The translations under genes and the position numbers were made by a program. The notes under the pieces are model-generated. The model did no database searches and was not told the DNA's origin. It saw only the letters and a program-made list of their open reading frames with translations. From the NCBI GenBank assembly GCA_003439945.1, contig QVRM01004007.1:310001-374000 (forward strand): 64,000 bases of DNA, read 5' to 3'. Shown piece after piece: positions 34,010 through 44,272 of the stretch; the first letter of the stretch is position 1, and every line of letters begins with the position of its first letter. The stretch comes from Dermanyssus gallinae (taxonomy: Eukaryota > Arthropoda > Arachnida > Mesostigmata > Dermanyssidae).

Positions 34010-35775
34010 AGAAGAACTTGATAACCGCGAGACGGTACGCCTGGCTCCAATAATTGAGCACCCGCTCACATTGGAGCAGGATACTATGAATCTGCCCTTT
34101 GAGGTAGAAGAAGTAAGTCAGGTTCTGCACTCTCTTCCGAGAGGAAAGAGTGCGGGGCCAGACCAGGTGTACTATGAGCCCTGGGTGCAGTCTGAGCCAC
34201 TCCTGGCAAACCATCTTTGTGACTTCTTCAACGAGATCATGAGGAGAGGTCAGATGCCAGGAGCCTGGCATATCGCCAGGCTTTCTCTTTTATTTAAGGG
34301 CAATTAGGTGATGACAGACGAGACCCAAACTTATACCGTGGTATAGCGTCTGAAAGGACGCTAAAGAAGATCTTCTGCAAGTTGGTTATAAAACGGATCA
34401 AGTACGTCGTCGACCAGACCCTTCCACTGGAGCAATTCGGCTTTGGAAGAGGTCGAGGAACGCGTGATGCAATCCATCTGCTTCAACCAGAGATAGAGCG
34501 AGCGGTGGCAAAGCCCGGAGGCCATTTGTATGCAGTCTTCATAGACTGCGTTAAGGCTTTCGACAAAGCACCTCGAAATCTCCTGGTGAAGTCATTCCGA
34601 TACGCAGGGGTTGGCGGCTCTCTTCTGAGCGTAATTTCCAGCTTCTTTGATGAGAACACCTTACTGGTACAAGGTGAGCAGGAAGTGTTGCAGGTAAGGC
34701 AAAATGTGGGAACCCCGCAAGGCGAACCTTTGAGCTGCGTGTCCTTCACTCTTCTGCTTGCCGATTTTGTCGATTATATTCGACAAGAGTTCCAGAAGGC
34801 CACAGTTGTGATGTACGCAGATGACATAGTGGTCGCTCATCACGACCTGGGTGCCATCAAGCGCATCATTTCTGTGGCGGAGGCGTTCCTTGTCTCAAGA
34901 GGGCTGGAAATAAACGCCAAGAAGACCAAGGCTATCAAACTCAGAAGAGGAGGTCGATTGGCTGCTAAAGACGTTATACGTTGCGGCGGCCAATCCTTGG
35001 AATTTGTCAACTCTTTCCGGTATCTGGGGCTTCGGCTTCATTATACTGGGACGACCTTCACTGCTCACATCGTCGAGACAGCGCGCACAGCCCTCATTTC
35101 TCTTTATGGAGAGATAGGCGATGTCCGGCGACTGTCCGTCCCGACGGCAGTGGCGCTTTTCTACCTCAAGATTGTTCCGGCGCTGATGTATGGTCTTGAC
35201 AGAGTATGGGAACACCTCACTCGGGCAAACTTTGGTTTGCTTGAAAGGTGTTTCACAATGTACATGAAGCGTGTACTTTGCCTGTCAATGCGGGCAAGGA
35301 GCCGCTTTGTGTACCCACTGTCAGGCTGTGCACCGGTTGTTGAGATAATTTGATTGAGGTTGAAGACGCCGCGTACAGTACCATTCGAGAGCTTTATCTC
35401 GGAATGGGAAAATAAAGTTGAACAAGTCCGACGAAAGGTTGGAGACCTGGATATTTTCAGGGCCTCTCACCTCTGGTCTGGTCTTGCATGTGACAATTGC
35501 CACGTCTATACCAGATACATAGTTCATGGCTATCATCACCTGGTTTGTTCGAATACGAGCTTCCACGAGGAGTACACCGAGTGCGTCTGTCGACTGTGCT
35601 CTCAGGTGTGTACGAAGTTTCATGCGTCTGCCTGCCTGGCCCTTACGAAGAGATTACTGCACTGCCTCTCTCGAATGACATGCCGCGAGCAGCTGACGAT
35701 ATAATTGTGTAATCTGTATAAGTGTTTATGTTATATGCATACTCAATATGAGTGAAATAAATATGATGATGATAA
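34010..35775 (+). pseudogene. F1-family LINE ORF2, second copy with two lesions
   Basis: It aligns end to end with the 31-kb copy: KSAGPDQVYYEPW, EQFGFGRGRGTRD, AVFIDCVKAFD, GTPQGEPLS, MYADDIVV, LMYGLDRVWEHLT and the Cys/His cluster. Damage is a frameshift near 34305 (after LSLLFKG) and a TGA at 35351-35353 where the other copy has CGA. The RT motif reads QGE rather than QGD. 5' homology starts near 34020, so it is 5'-truncated. The 3' end has the ACTCA-ATA-TGAGT stem and GAAATAAA, then a short GAT repeat tail (35764 on) in place of poly(A). Confidence 0.85.
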
Positions 35776-36684
35776 ACGTGTCGGCTGGCTTGTTATGACC
35801 GCCTTTGCTGGTTTCAGCCAACGAACGAATTATTCAACGCAAAAATTATTGTTTGCAGCTTTGAGTAAAGTCCTGTACTACTTTAAATTGTCATTCTGAT
35901 TGGCTGATCTCTATTTCATGTCATGTAATGTGTTTGGCTCCCATACCGTTCGGTGAATTCAGGCCAGCATCTGAGAGCTAACAGCTAATAATAATAATAA
36001 TATTCGTGGCGCACTTGACTGGTGGCTAACAACTGCCAGGATAGAAGAATGGCGCGATGAGCTCTCAAACTTCTAGTCATAGCCTAGGCTTGGTGACTTT
36101 CGGTGTTACTTCAGCAAGCCTTATATGTGAAGAAACTTGTGGCGGCAACGCAACGCGGACCGAAGACACGTAAGGCGTCTATGCACAAAACGGAAACTGT
36201 TGGTGAATTTTCGTGAATTTTGTGACACCCGGAAGGCTTGCCACGAGGACAGACTGAGGTGAGCTGTGGTTGCATATGCAGTGCAATCACCAGGAAACTG
36301 CAGAAGGGACATTGCGGCTCCCTCCCATGAGTGGGTGAGTTACATGGTTTCCCGTTTCTGTGGAGTTCTCGTGCACTCGTGCGCCTGCCACGGAGAAACA
36401 CTGGATTGCGCCCGGAGAAACACTGGTCGCCGTCTTCTCGGTTCGCCTAAGAGTGCAGGCTTAGCTCATAGTGGCTTACCGGCCCAGCCGAGCGCTGTGT
36501 GCCTGAGAAAACGAAGTTATCGTATGCACGCACGCAGTTCAACAAACAGGCAGGCAAGCGCCAAGTAACGCATTAAGATCTTTATATACGTTATAACAAC
36601 ATCTGAATATATTGATATAACGAACAGAAGCAGGTAAAGTATAGTAAGGGACGCATTAGGCTGGCCGATCGGGCCAACAGAGGC
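35776..36684 (+). other. Unassigned; may include the 5' UTR of the downstream R1-like element
   Basis: The frame 36266-36568 lacks any domain and a coding-like composition. The sequence leads directly into the R1-like ORF1 at 36685. Confidence 0.35.
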
Positions 36685-37870
36685 ATGTACCGTTCGCCAT
36701 CCCGCAAAGGCCCTAAGGGGGAGGGAGGGGGAGTACGTAACCTGGACATGGAGCCTGCCGAAGTTATTGATACTGAAGGATCGTCTAGGGAGACAGATCC
36801 TACAGACCCGACGAAGAAACTTAAAAAGGATAAGAGAGAAGGTACAGAGAGGGAACATGGCTACTCGGATAGCATCATAGCTGAGGAATACACCGGCCCG
36901 TTTGCTACAACAATAGACCTGGTAACGGCTCTTCATGAATACACGCAGGGAACACAAGGCGTTCACCTTAAGGTAAAGAACGGCATGAAATTTCTACTCC
37001 TGGAAGTAAATAAGGCTAAAAGACAGGAGCTGAAGGCAATAAAAGAAAGGACTCTTGAATTGCAATTGCAAGCTGAGGAAATAAAGAAAGCCCAAAAAGA
37101 AAGTAATCGATGCCTTGCGAGAAGATAACCGTAAGCTACTGGCGGAAATGGCCAATGATGGACAGGTGCCACAAACAAAGAAGGCCTGTTGTCGCTGTAA
37201 ACTTAGTCAGGCAGATAACATTAATGCCATGATAGAGGCTTGTGAAAACGAGCAGGACCTTACAAATTTGTTGGCCACCGATTGGCCAGTTGGGGTATAC
37301 ACACACACTAAACTGACCAAAAGGAGCATCGTTAGAGAGAGCCCAGTACGACTTATGATTGTCAGGGAAGACTCACGGGATGATAGTGTGACATGGGACA
37401 ACATGTCAACTCAGTTCAGCGGGCTTAAAGGAGAGGCGGCTAAGAGACTTGGAGAGGTAATCTCCCGCTACGTCTAAGAAACAGGAGACAGTGGAGAATC
37501 CATAAGTAAGGCATTAATCGCTATGCGGCTGCCTAAAGACAGTGGCATTCTACAGGAAAGTGAATTATTGGAGAAAACCATTGGGAAGGTAAAGGACATC
37601 ATAGAGACGAGCAAGCACCATGACCGCCAGAGCGACATATCGTGCTATATGAGTAGCCAAGGGGATCAGCAGGGCGCCCGGAAAGCTTCTTGAGTGCCTT
37701 TCCCGTAAGTTTAGTCTAAAGCTCGCGATAACAACATGTCAAAGCGGCAGGAAAAAGATGGGCGAGAAAGAAAAAAACCAAAAAAAGTAGGACTCAGGAT
37801 CGCCCATCAACTACAGCCATCATTCTGAAGAAACGGGACACGGCAACATATGCCGACATGCTTCAAATTC
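36685..37870 (+). pseudogene. R1-like LINE ORF1 (gag-like, coiled-coil), frameshifted
   Basis: The first frame (36685-37128) is Gly/charged at the start, then a long Lys/Glu coiled coil (NKAKRQELKAIKERTLELQL). A frameshift near 37115 leads into 37115-37477, with KKACCRCKLSQ and ATDWPVGVYTHTKL. After a stop the coding signal continues as SKALIAMRLPKDSG and LLEKTIGKVKDII. A last piece near 37810-37860 (STTAIILKKRDTATYADML) matches the segment before the zinc knuckles in R1-like ORF1. The zinc knuckles and ORF2 are not found downstream. The 'WP...Y..T' segment recurs at 57580-57620. Confidence 0.6.
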
Positions 37871-37997
37871 AGCCTTCAATTTATTTACTAATCTTATCCG
37901 ATCTGCACAATTAAAAGCTTCATGTTATACGTTGTTTACGAGAACTTGACCATTGTGAAACTTTAGTTTCATAAATAAACATTACGTTTGAAAATGG

Positions 37998-37998
<1 letters not shown>

Positions 37999-38032
<34 letters not shown>
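37999..38032. repeat. (AT)n microsatellite
   Basis: A pure TA run immediately before a polypyrimidine tract and splice acceptor. Confidence 0.95.
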
Positions 38033-38033
<1 letters not shown>

Positions 38034-38047
38034 TTTTCTTCTTTCAG

Positions 38048-38176
38048 GCCTATGGATCATCAGACAGAGATGCACTATTGGCAAAGCTCAAGCATTGCAA
38101 CAGTGCTTGCCGCCTGTTTCTGCTTGCTCGCGACGTCTACTTTGATCGCTGGCCTGCCCTTTTGACTACCGTCTAG
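38048..38176 (+). CDS. Possible terminal exon of an unidentified gene
   Basis: A strong acceptor (cttttcttctttcag) is followed by an open stretch and, 181 bp after the last stop, by AATAAA at 38357. Two frames are plausible. Phase 0 gives a 42-residue tail, AYGSSDRDALLAKLKHCN to LLTTV, stopping at 38174. Entering one base later gives MDHQTEMHYWQSSS followed by a hydrophobic C-terminus (IATVLAACFCLLATSTLIAG) stopping at 38163, the shape of a GPI-anchor signal. Neither frame continues the calbindin-like exon sensibly. The parent gene is unknown. Confidence 0.35.
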   Translation, partial: AYGSSDRDALLAKLKHCNSACRLFLLARDVYFDRWPALLTTV

Positions 38177-38356
38177 AAGAACAACATATACTAGTCTAGC
38201 TGTTTTATTTCTGTGAATTTATGCGGTATACATGATTTCGATATCACCTATTTTTTAAAATACAGTTAGTTGGCGTACTACCGCGTGCTGGCAACTTGTC
38301 GAAAAGTGCGTGTATGTGATGTGTGTGCAGATTAAACATCTGATTTACAGCATCAC

Positions 38357-38362
38357 AATAAA
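38357..38362 (+). terminator. Candidate poly(A) signal AATAAA
   Basis: Downstream of the possible terminal exon, with GT-rich sequence (ccagtggttttggc) following. Confidence 0.4.
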
Positions 38363-38379
38363 CCAGTGGTTTTGGCATA

Positions 38380-39359
38380 GCTTGGACTCAATTGTCTCGT
38401 AGTCATCTTTCCAAAAGTTAGAGCCACGGATGCCATTGATTGCGACATCTGCTTCCAATATACACGTGCAATGTTAGAGCGTTATGATAAGATCAACAGA
38501 TGTCTCCAAGTTTTTTTCAGCCAATAAGGAAAACCGCCTCACTTTTTCCGGGTGCTAGCTCGAGGCCGTGCCTGTTGTTGCGTGTTCTTTTTCGCGGGGG
38601 CACAATTAGGATATCGTGTACTTATCATTTGTGAAGGGCGCCCAGACGATCGCTTACGCGGATTACCTAGCCGTCTTTGTCACAGCGCGCGAGAAGGACA
38701 CGCTACTACGAGGAGCACAAGTAGACATCTCTATATAGTAAACGACCTTCGTGTTTCGCGAAGAATGTCAAGAGCGATTTATGACAAACTCACAGCATTA
38801 TAGTCTAACGGCAAACGTGAGGATGCGGTTAGTTATAGCCAAACGCAATGTCAAATGGCAATGCAAGATGCATTGTCTAGATGCAAACTAATCAACGTCA
38901 GCGTAAGCAGCCCAGAGTGGCGCAATATACCTATAACTGTTACGGCCTATTCCTGCTCAAAAACTATTTTCTCGGGTTCTGGAGTCAACACTGCATACAT
39001 CGTGGAAATAGTCCAATAGCATATTAAATCAAATTATAAAAACTCAATGGAAGACCGTTGCAATCTGCATGCATTGGCTATCGGTTGAGATGTCAGAATA
39101 CAGCCCACGACGCTCTCACCAGTATTATTTCATTTGTCCAAAGCTTTCTCTGGGGGAACGTTTTAACCTGGCACGATCGAACGGCAGTTGGTTAAACGCA
39201 CGTACTTTGTGCGACAAAAACAAAACTAGGGACGTAAACAAACTTATTTTAGTAATATATTTTACGTATCCGTTACTGCATACTGCGCCGAGAGGCACGG
39301 CAAGCCTGGCAATTTGCGCCACAAAGCCCCCCGCGCGATAAAGTTAAAAAAGAGCAGAA
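38380..39359. other. No gene recognised
   Basis: Unassigned DNA between the possible terminal exon and an R1-like fragment; no frame has support. Confidence 0.45.
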
Positions 39360-40010
39360 ACAATATTTTCTGAAGTTGCTGCGCAAGCTTGCGATAAGAT
39401 TCGCTAGCGCGCATCGCACGGCCAAAACAACAGCGGTGATTGCGATCGCCAGGCTTATTCGGCGGCCCAGGCTGATCGAAGATCGAGTACGGCGAAGACG
39501 AGAATGCCAGAAGAAAGCGGTAGCACTACAGCAAACGCTCGAGAACTGGCAACGGGAATGGAGTCAGCTGCCAACGGAGGCCCCAGAGATCTAGACTCGC
39601 CAGGTCATCCCTGACCTAATTAAATGAAGCACGGTCACGTCACCTATTACCTGACGCAGGTACTAACGCGGCTTCCAGAAGTACTTGCAGAGAATAGGTA
39701 AAGTCGCGGAGCCTACGTGTGTTAGATGTGGCACTGGCGAGGTTGAAGATGCCATTCACACCGTCTTCCTCTGGCCAGCACTTAAAGCGGCACAATTAGG
39801 CAGGAGGGCAGTGGCGGCCCCGGGCGTGACGATAACCGAGCTGGTCGACGCCATGCCCGAAAACGAGGAGAAATGGAAAAAGAGAATGGGCCTGGTAGAA
39901 GGCGTAATGAGGCTGAGAAATAAACTAGAGCTAGTACGGGGGGCTGCGAGCCGACGGCAAGGAGCGTCCACAGCGAGCACAGGAAGAGAAATCTTAATTT
40001 TTCAGTGATG
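39360..40010 (+). pseudogene. R1-like LINE ORF2 C-terminus
   Basis: 39376-39594 gives an Arg-rich segment with WQREWSQLP. After stops, 39685-40008 gives LQRIGKVAEPTCVRCGTGEVEDAIHTVF, the C-x2-C...H zinc-binding end that closes R1-like ORF2 proteins, then a Glu/Lys tail. It is collinear with the end of the R1-like wreck at 17470-19330. Confidence 0.6.
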
Positions 40011-40339
40011 TAAAACGAAAGTGTGCCACTGGAAATGGTTATATCAATGAAATCGTAATAGAAATAAGATGCTATATACGAAACGAGCGCAGGGACGTTT
40101 GAGAACCCCACTAGAATTAATATAACCACAAATAAATCATTAGCAGCTAAGAGTTATTATTGCAGGCAATCAGGTTTAATCTAAAAGTTGCATTTATTCG
40201 TTACCTTCCTTGAAATAAGAGATAAGGCTCATCATAATCTCTCAAGGAATGATAAGGATGCATTCCCGCAGATCCAGTTCGCGCTGCTGTAAATATTTGC
40301 GGCCTTAAGTGTATGAAGCTGCCTCGCATGCCCTTTGTA

Positions 40340-41050
40340 ATACCAGTATTACATCCTCAGGTCGAAGGTGTCTGTGTATCGAGGAGTATCTGTCTTTCAG
40401 CCCTTATACGGGCGCGGAGTCTGCCGAGGTCCATTTTGTTAGCACGAGACGCTGCCCATCGTACGTCTTCCTCCTGCATGGTAGGTGCGTTTTCTTCTCC
40501 ATATTTGTACTGTATATAGTTGTGGTCACTAGAGTTTTTTTCGGAGACCCTCCACTTTTTCAACTTCTTTATGGTGTTTTCGCATCCGAACGTGAGATCT
40601 GACAAATGAAGCTTGATCTATTCTCTCGAATGTGGGCAGAAGGCCGTCGTTAAAGAGTTCATGCCCAGCTGTGCTAGCCACTCTGTTAACTCTCGGCCTC
40701 TGCTGTTTGTTGCCTTGCTACCCCATTCTACCGCGGCTGCGTTAAAATTTCCTCCCATTATGATTTCTCTAGATCGTGTCGAGTTCTGCTTACGTCCATC
40801 CTTTTCCTGATCCTTGCGCTTTGGCACCTATTGTTGGTTTAACCCATAGCGTGGCGTCGCCGTTTTCGTCGCGGGTGCATTTTCTGCCTTGCTCGCTAGA
40901 CAGCCATCTTCTGCTAGATTCGCTAATAAGTAAAACCTGAAAGCCTTCATTTTCTGCTTTTGCATCCATTAGGGATTGGGCCTCGTTGGGCCGGTCCAAA
41001 TGAATCTGTATGCATTTCAGTTTCCTCGTGATCATCGCGTTTGTTTTGAT
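40340..41050 (-). pseudogene. R1-like ORF2 N-terminus: APE-type endonuclease
   Basis: Starting near 41035 the frame reads LKCIQIHLDRPNEAQSLM, the R1-like endonuclease beginning, with LLISESSRRW and DATLWVKP. A second frame (40827-40618) has GGNFNAAAVEWGS, the DFN-type motif with Asp changed to Asn. A third (40605-40357) has KNSSDHNYIQYK, the terminal SDH motif. Frameshifts separate them, so no active nuclease is made. The start overlaps the ORF1 end at 40947 by about 89 nt in another frame, the coding layout of R1 and I elements. Confidence 0.7.
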
Positions 41051-41499
41051 TTTCCTGTCTGCCTTTGTTATTTGGGTTTCTCATTGTCTTCTTATAAGGC
41101 ACAAAACCGTCGTCATCCTTGTTGTCGGTTGAAGCAGGTTGTTTGCCCGCGATGGCAGCCTGTAGGGTGACGTCCTGGGTTGTGGAATCCTGTTCCTTGG
41201 CCTTGTGCACGAGCGGGATCCTTTGCTCTTGCCTGGCTTTTACGGTCTCTTATCCCTCTTATGCATTGTCTGTAGGCTGGGCATTCCATAGAGTTTGCCG
41301 CGTGCCCGGTGTCTCTGTCTTTACAGATGTAGCGTCTTGCCTCTTTGTTGCAGGTTTTGGCTGGATGGCCTACTTCTCCGCACTTGTAGCACCTTATGTT
41401 TGCTGATTTTGCTTCCTTGCAGTCCCTTTCCCCATGGCCCATCTTCTAGCATCTGAAGCAGCATGGGGGTACAATCCATTCAATTAGGGGGTAGGATAC
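40947..41499 (-). pseudogene. R1-like ORF1 C-terminus with zinc knuckles
   Basis: Immediately downstream (in minus sense) of the target duplication, the frame encodes VSYPLIEWIVPPCCFRC, a stop, then MGHGERDC, CYKCGEVGHPAKTC and a third CCHC-like unit (YICKDRDTGHAANSMEC). It ends with DDDGFVPYKK, a shared LINE ORF1 motif. The stop between Cys 2 and the His of the first knuckle is one of the inactivating changes. Confidence 0.75.
41488..41499. repeat. Target-site duplication of the F2 insertion (copy 1)
   Basis: ggggtaggatac, identical to 43079-43090. It abuts the F2 3' end on the minus strand. Confidence 0.8.
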
Positions 41500-43078
41500 A
41501 TTCATTTATTAATCACCTTTGTTAGGTATATAGTCAAATATTATACATAAAAACACGGTCACTGAGCCAGCCTGGCCAGTGATTCAACTCTGGGGCACTC
41601 CCCCGCATGATATCTCCCACAAGCTCTCTCACACCTGTTACAGATACATTCTTCTGTCGGCTCATGGTACCCTTGAGTTTTACAGAGAACATGGTGGAAG
41701 CCATGCACTGCATAGCGTACTACCACACTTCGGTTGGTGCGATGCAGTCCCTTCCACGCATTGTTTGTCATTGCACCCGTACTAAAGAAGTCGGGGTCCA
41801 CGTCTGACAATCTCACCTCCCACTGACAGATAAAGTCCCTGTAGGCCTGTGCTTCCGGCAACCGGAACTGGCGTTGCAGGTCCTCTATGAAGAGCAGGGT
41901 ACCGGCGAGTAAATAGACCAGACGATTGCGGCATGACGTGTGGAGGCCAAGCACTCGCTTGAGAAAGGCGGGTTTCACTCGATCAAGCCTCGCGAGCTGG
42001 GCCACGCTCAAGTTCTCCCAGATAAGCTGTATGCCGTAGGATGCCGTGGGCGCGATCTTAAGGTTGAAAAGTTTTAGCGCCGCGTTAAGGGAGAGAAGCG
42101 TGGGTTTCTCAATTCCGACGCCTGCTACGATGGCTTTTCTGACCCTCTCGGCGATGTGCTCCGTAAACGATGTACCGGAGGTCGGGAGAGAGAGGCCAAG
42201 ATACGGAAAGTTGTTGACATACCCCAGTGGTGTGGAGTACAACCGTAGCTCATCGCTGGTTGCAAGTCGACCAGCTTTACGGAACTTCATGGCCTTGGTC
42301 TTGGCGATGTTGATGTCGAGTCCTACATCCGCCACGTACTGCTCGAGCCTCGCTAGGCTTTGCTGCACCTCGAATCGGCTTGTTCCATATATCGCGAGAT
42401 CGTCTGCGTATAGCAGAATGTCTGGTCGGACGGACTCTCGAATGCCCACGATGCGTCGCGGAAGAAGCAGCGGACTTAAGTTGTCCCCCTGCGCGACTCC
42501 CGTCGTTTGCACAAAGGGGCACAACTCAGCCACCCCATCCTGTATTGTGATCGGGTTTTCCTGCAGGATTGCCCCGATGAGCTGGAGGATGTTGGCAGGT
42601 ACGCCCGCTTCAGCCAACTTGAAGATAATCTTGTCTCTGGGAGCTCCATCAAAGGCCGAGCGGAAATCCACAAAGACGGCGTACAGGAATTGCTTGGCGT
42701 GCCTAGACTGCATCACTCCCTGAACCCTGGCCAGCAGAATCTCACACGCAGTCAGTGTGGACCTGCCTGCGCGGAAGCCGTGCTGCTCGTTCGGGATGGC
42801 GCCGAGAGCCTCGAGGAAGTGAGACAGGCGGGCGGTGAGGATCGCAGAGAGCAGCTTGTAGCAGCAGCTCTTTTTGGCGATCCCACGCCACGAGCTGGGC
42901 TCTCTGGGGTTGCCCTTTCCCTTCGGGATGACTGCTAGATGAGCACTCTGCCAGTCGCTAGGGAGGCGACCTTCGCGCAGACTAGCGTTGAAAAGGGCGG
43001 TCCAGCAAGGAGCAAGTACCATGGCCTCCTTGAGGTGCTCATTACGGACTTGGTCGAGACCGGCGGCCTTGTTGAATT
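41500..43078 (-). mobile_element. 5'-truncated F2-family LINE nested in the R1-like ORF1
   Basis: The element begins on the minus strand inside the RT domain (FNKAAGLDQVRNEHL), runs without stop to the Cys/His cluster and ends at 41559, followed by a 58-bp 3' tail ending TTAATAAATGAAT. Motifs: VIPKGKG, SSWRGIAKKS, EQHGFRAGRST, VFVDFRSAFD, AQGDNLSPLL, LYADDLAIYG and KRVLGLHTSCRNRLV. About 25 residues are missing between LSPLL and the YADD block. The flanking 12-bp repeats and 5' truncation are classic target-primed reverse transcription. The open frame nominally starts at 43262, but its first 61 codons are the host element's ORF1 out of frame. Confidence 0.9.
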
Positions 43079-43090
43079 GGGGTAGGATAC
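43079..43090. repeat. Target-site duplication of the F2 insertion (copy 2)
   Basis: ggggtaggatac, matching 41488-41499, on the 5' side of the nested element. Confidence 0.8.
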
Positions 43091-43455
43091 CCATCCTATT
43101 ATGAGTTTTCCTTTGGCCAGCAGAGTTTCTGCTTTTTGTCTTTCTAACTGGATAGTTGCTCCCCATTTGCCCATTTTGTTTTGCCGGGGCTTCTCTATCT
43201 CGACTGTCCCTGAGTCTGCCAGGTTTAGTTCTCGTCGAACTCTTTTCTCGTTCTCGTCGCATGCCCGATGGCCTCTTTGTTAGCCTCCTTGTTTATTCCT
43301 AGGATGCGTATCCCCGTGCTAGACTGGGTACCCTGAGCATCGAGAGAAGTTTTATTCTTGATGCTTTCTAGAAAGCTTGTTGTTGCCCCTTTTTGGTTTT
43401 CTTTGTAGATCACCTTGATGCCTCCCTCGGGTAGCTGCACGATGTTTCTAACCAT
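43091..43455 (-). pseudogene. R1-like ORF1 middle segment between the two insertions
   Basis: The minus frame from 43455 reads MVRNIVQLPEGGIKVIYKE and continues through Lys/Asn-rich text into NKMGKWGATIQLERQKAETL and IIGWVSYP, stopping at the nested F2. Both ends rejoin other ORF1 parts once the insertions are disregarded. Confidence 0.75.
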
Positions 43456-43466
43456 AACTCCGGCTT
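43456..43466. repeat. Target-site duplication of the F3 insertion (copy 1)
   Basis: aactccggctt, identical to 44262-44272. Confidence 0.8.
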
Positions 43467-44261
43467 GCTTGAAGAATGCGGTGACGACCAGGATAGGGCG
43501 CGCCTACTTGCCGTCGCTCGCCCAGGAGCGAGCGACTGGCTACACGCACTCCCTGCTGACTCATTGGGTACCCGCCTTGACGACCAATCCACCCGGATCT
43601 GCGTTGGCCTGAGACTGGGAGCTGATTTGGTAGAGCCACACAGATGCACTTGTGGCGAGCCCGTCGGACGCCTGGCCAGACACGGCCTATCTTGCGCTCA
43701 CTCGGCGGGCCGGCGCCCACGTCACACCGCTCTGAATGACATTCTTGCAAGGTCGTTACGAAAGGCCGGAATCCCTTGCGTCCTGGAACCGCCTGGTCTT
43801 TCTAGAGACGATGGCAAGCGGCCCGACGGCTTGACTTTGATACCTTTCTACAAGGGTCGTTCCCTGGTGTGGGATGCGACGGTGACCGACTCTCTGACCC
43901 CCTCCCTTGTCGGTCCCGGCGCTTCTCGCCCAGGAACTGCCGCTTCCCGCGCCGAGACATCAAAAACAAGAAAGTATGCGAACTTAGGCCGGGCGTACCA
44001 CTTTTCACCCTTCGCATTCGAGACGCTGGGTGGCCCTGGGCCCCTCACAACCACGCTAATTTCCTAGGTTGGCGACGCTTTACAGCAGGCTACGATGGAC
44101 AAGAGGGCGGGCACTTTCTTCTGCCAACGGCTTTTCCTAGAGATTCAGAGAGGTAACGCGATTTCGGTGCTCGGAACTATGAAAGACTGGATGGACCCGC
44201 GTCTTCGCGTCAGGGGTCGAGCAAGACTACCATTTATTTAAACATTCACATGTATATATTA
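43467..44261 (+). mobile_element. 5'-truncated F3 LINE carrying a restriction-like endonuclease end
   Basis: The plus frame 43465-44067 carries the C-terminus of a reverse-transcriptase protein: a zinc-binding cluster (CTCG, then HGLSC), RHTALNDIL, LEPPG, KRPDGLTLIPF and VWDATVTDSL, then KTRKY. PD with D 16 residues on and a later K-x-x-K-Y match the layout of R2-type restriction-like endonucleases. A stop at 44065 breaks the last part; text continues in another frame (FCQRLFLEIQRGNAISVL). No RT is left. It is flanked by the 11-bp repeat and opposes its host element. Confidence 0.85.
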
Positions 44262-44272
44262 AACTCCGGCTT
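44262..44272. repeat. Target-site duplication of the F3 insertion (copy 2)
   Basis: aactccggctt, matching 43456-43466, on the 3' side of the nested F3 element. Confidence 0.8.

Noticed and set aside
43079..43262. N-terminal 61 codons of the 567-codon minus frame
   Set aside because: They are the R1-like host ORF1 read out of frame, fused by the insertion; not part of the F2 protein.
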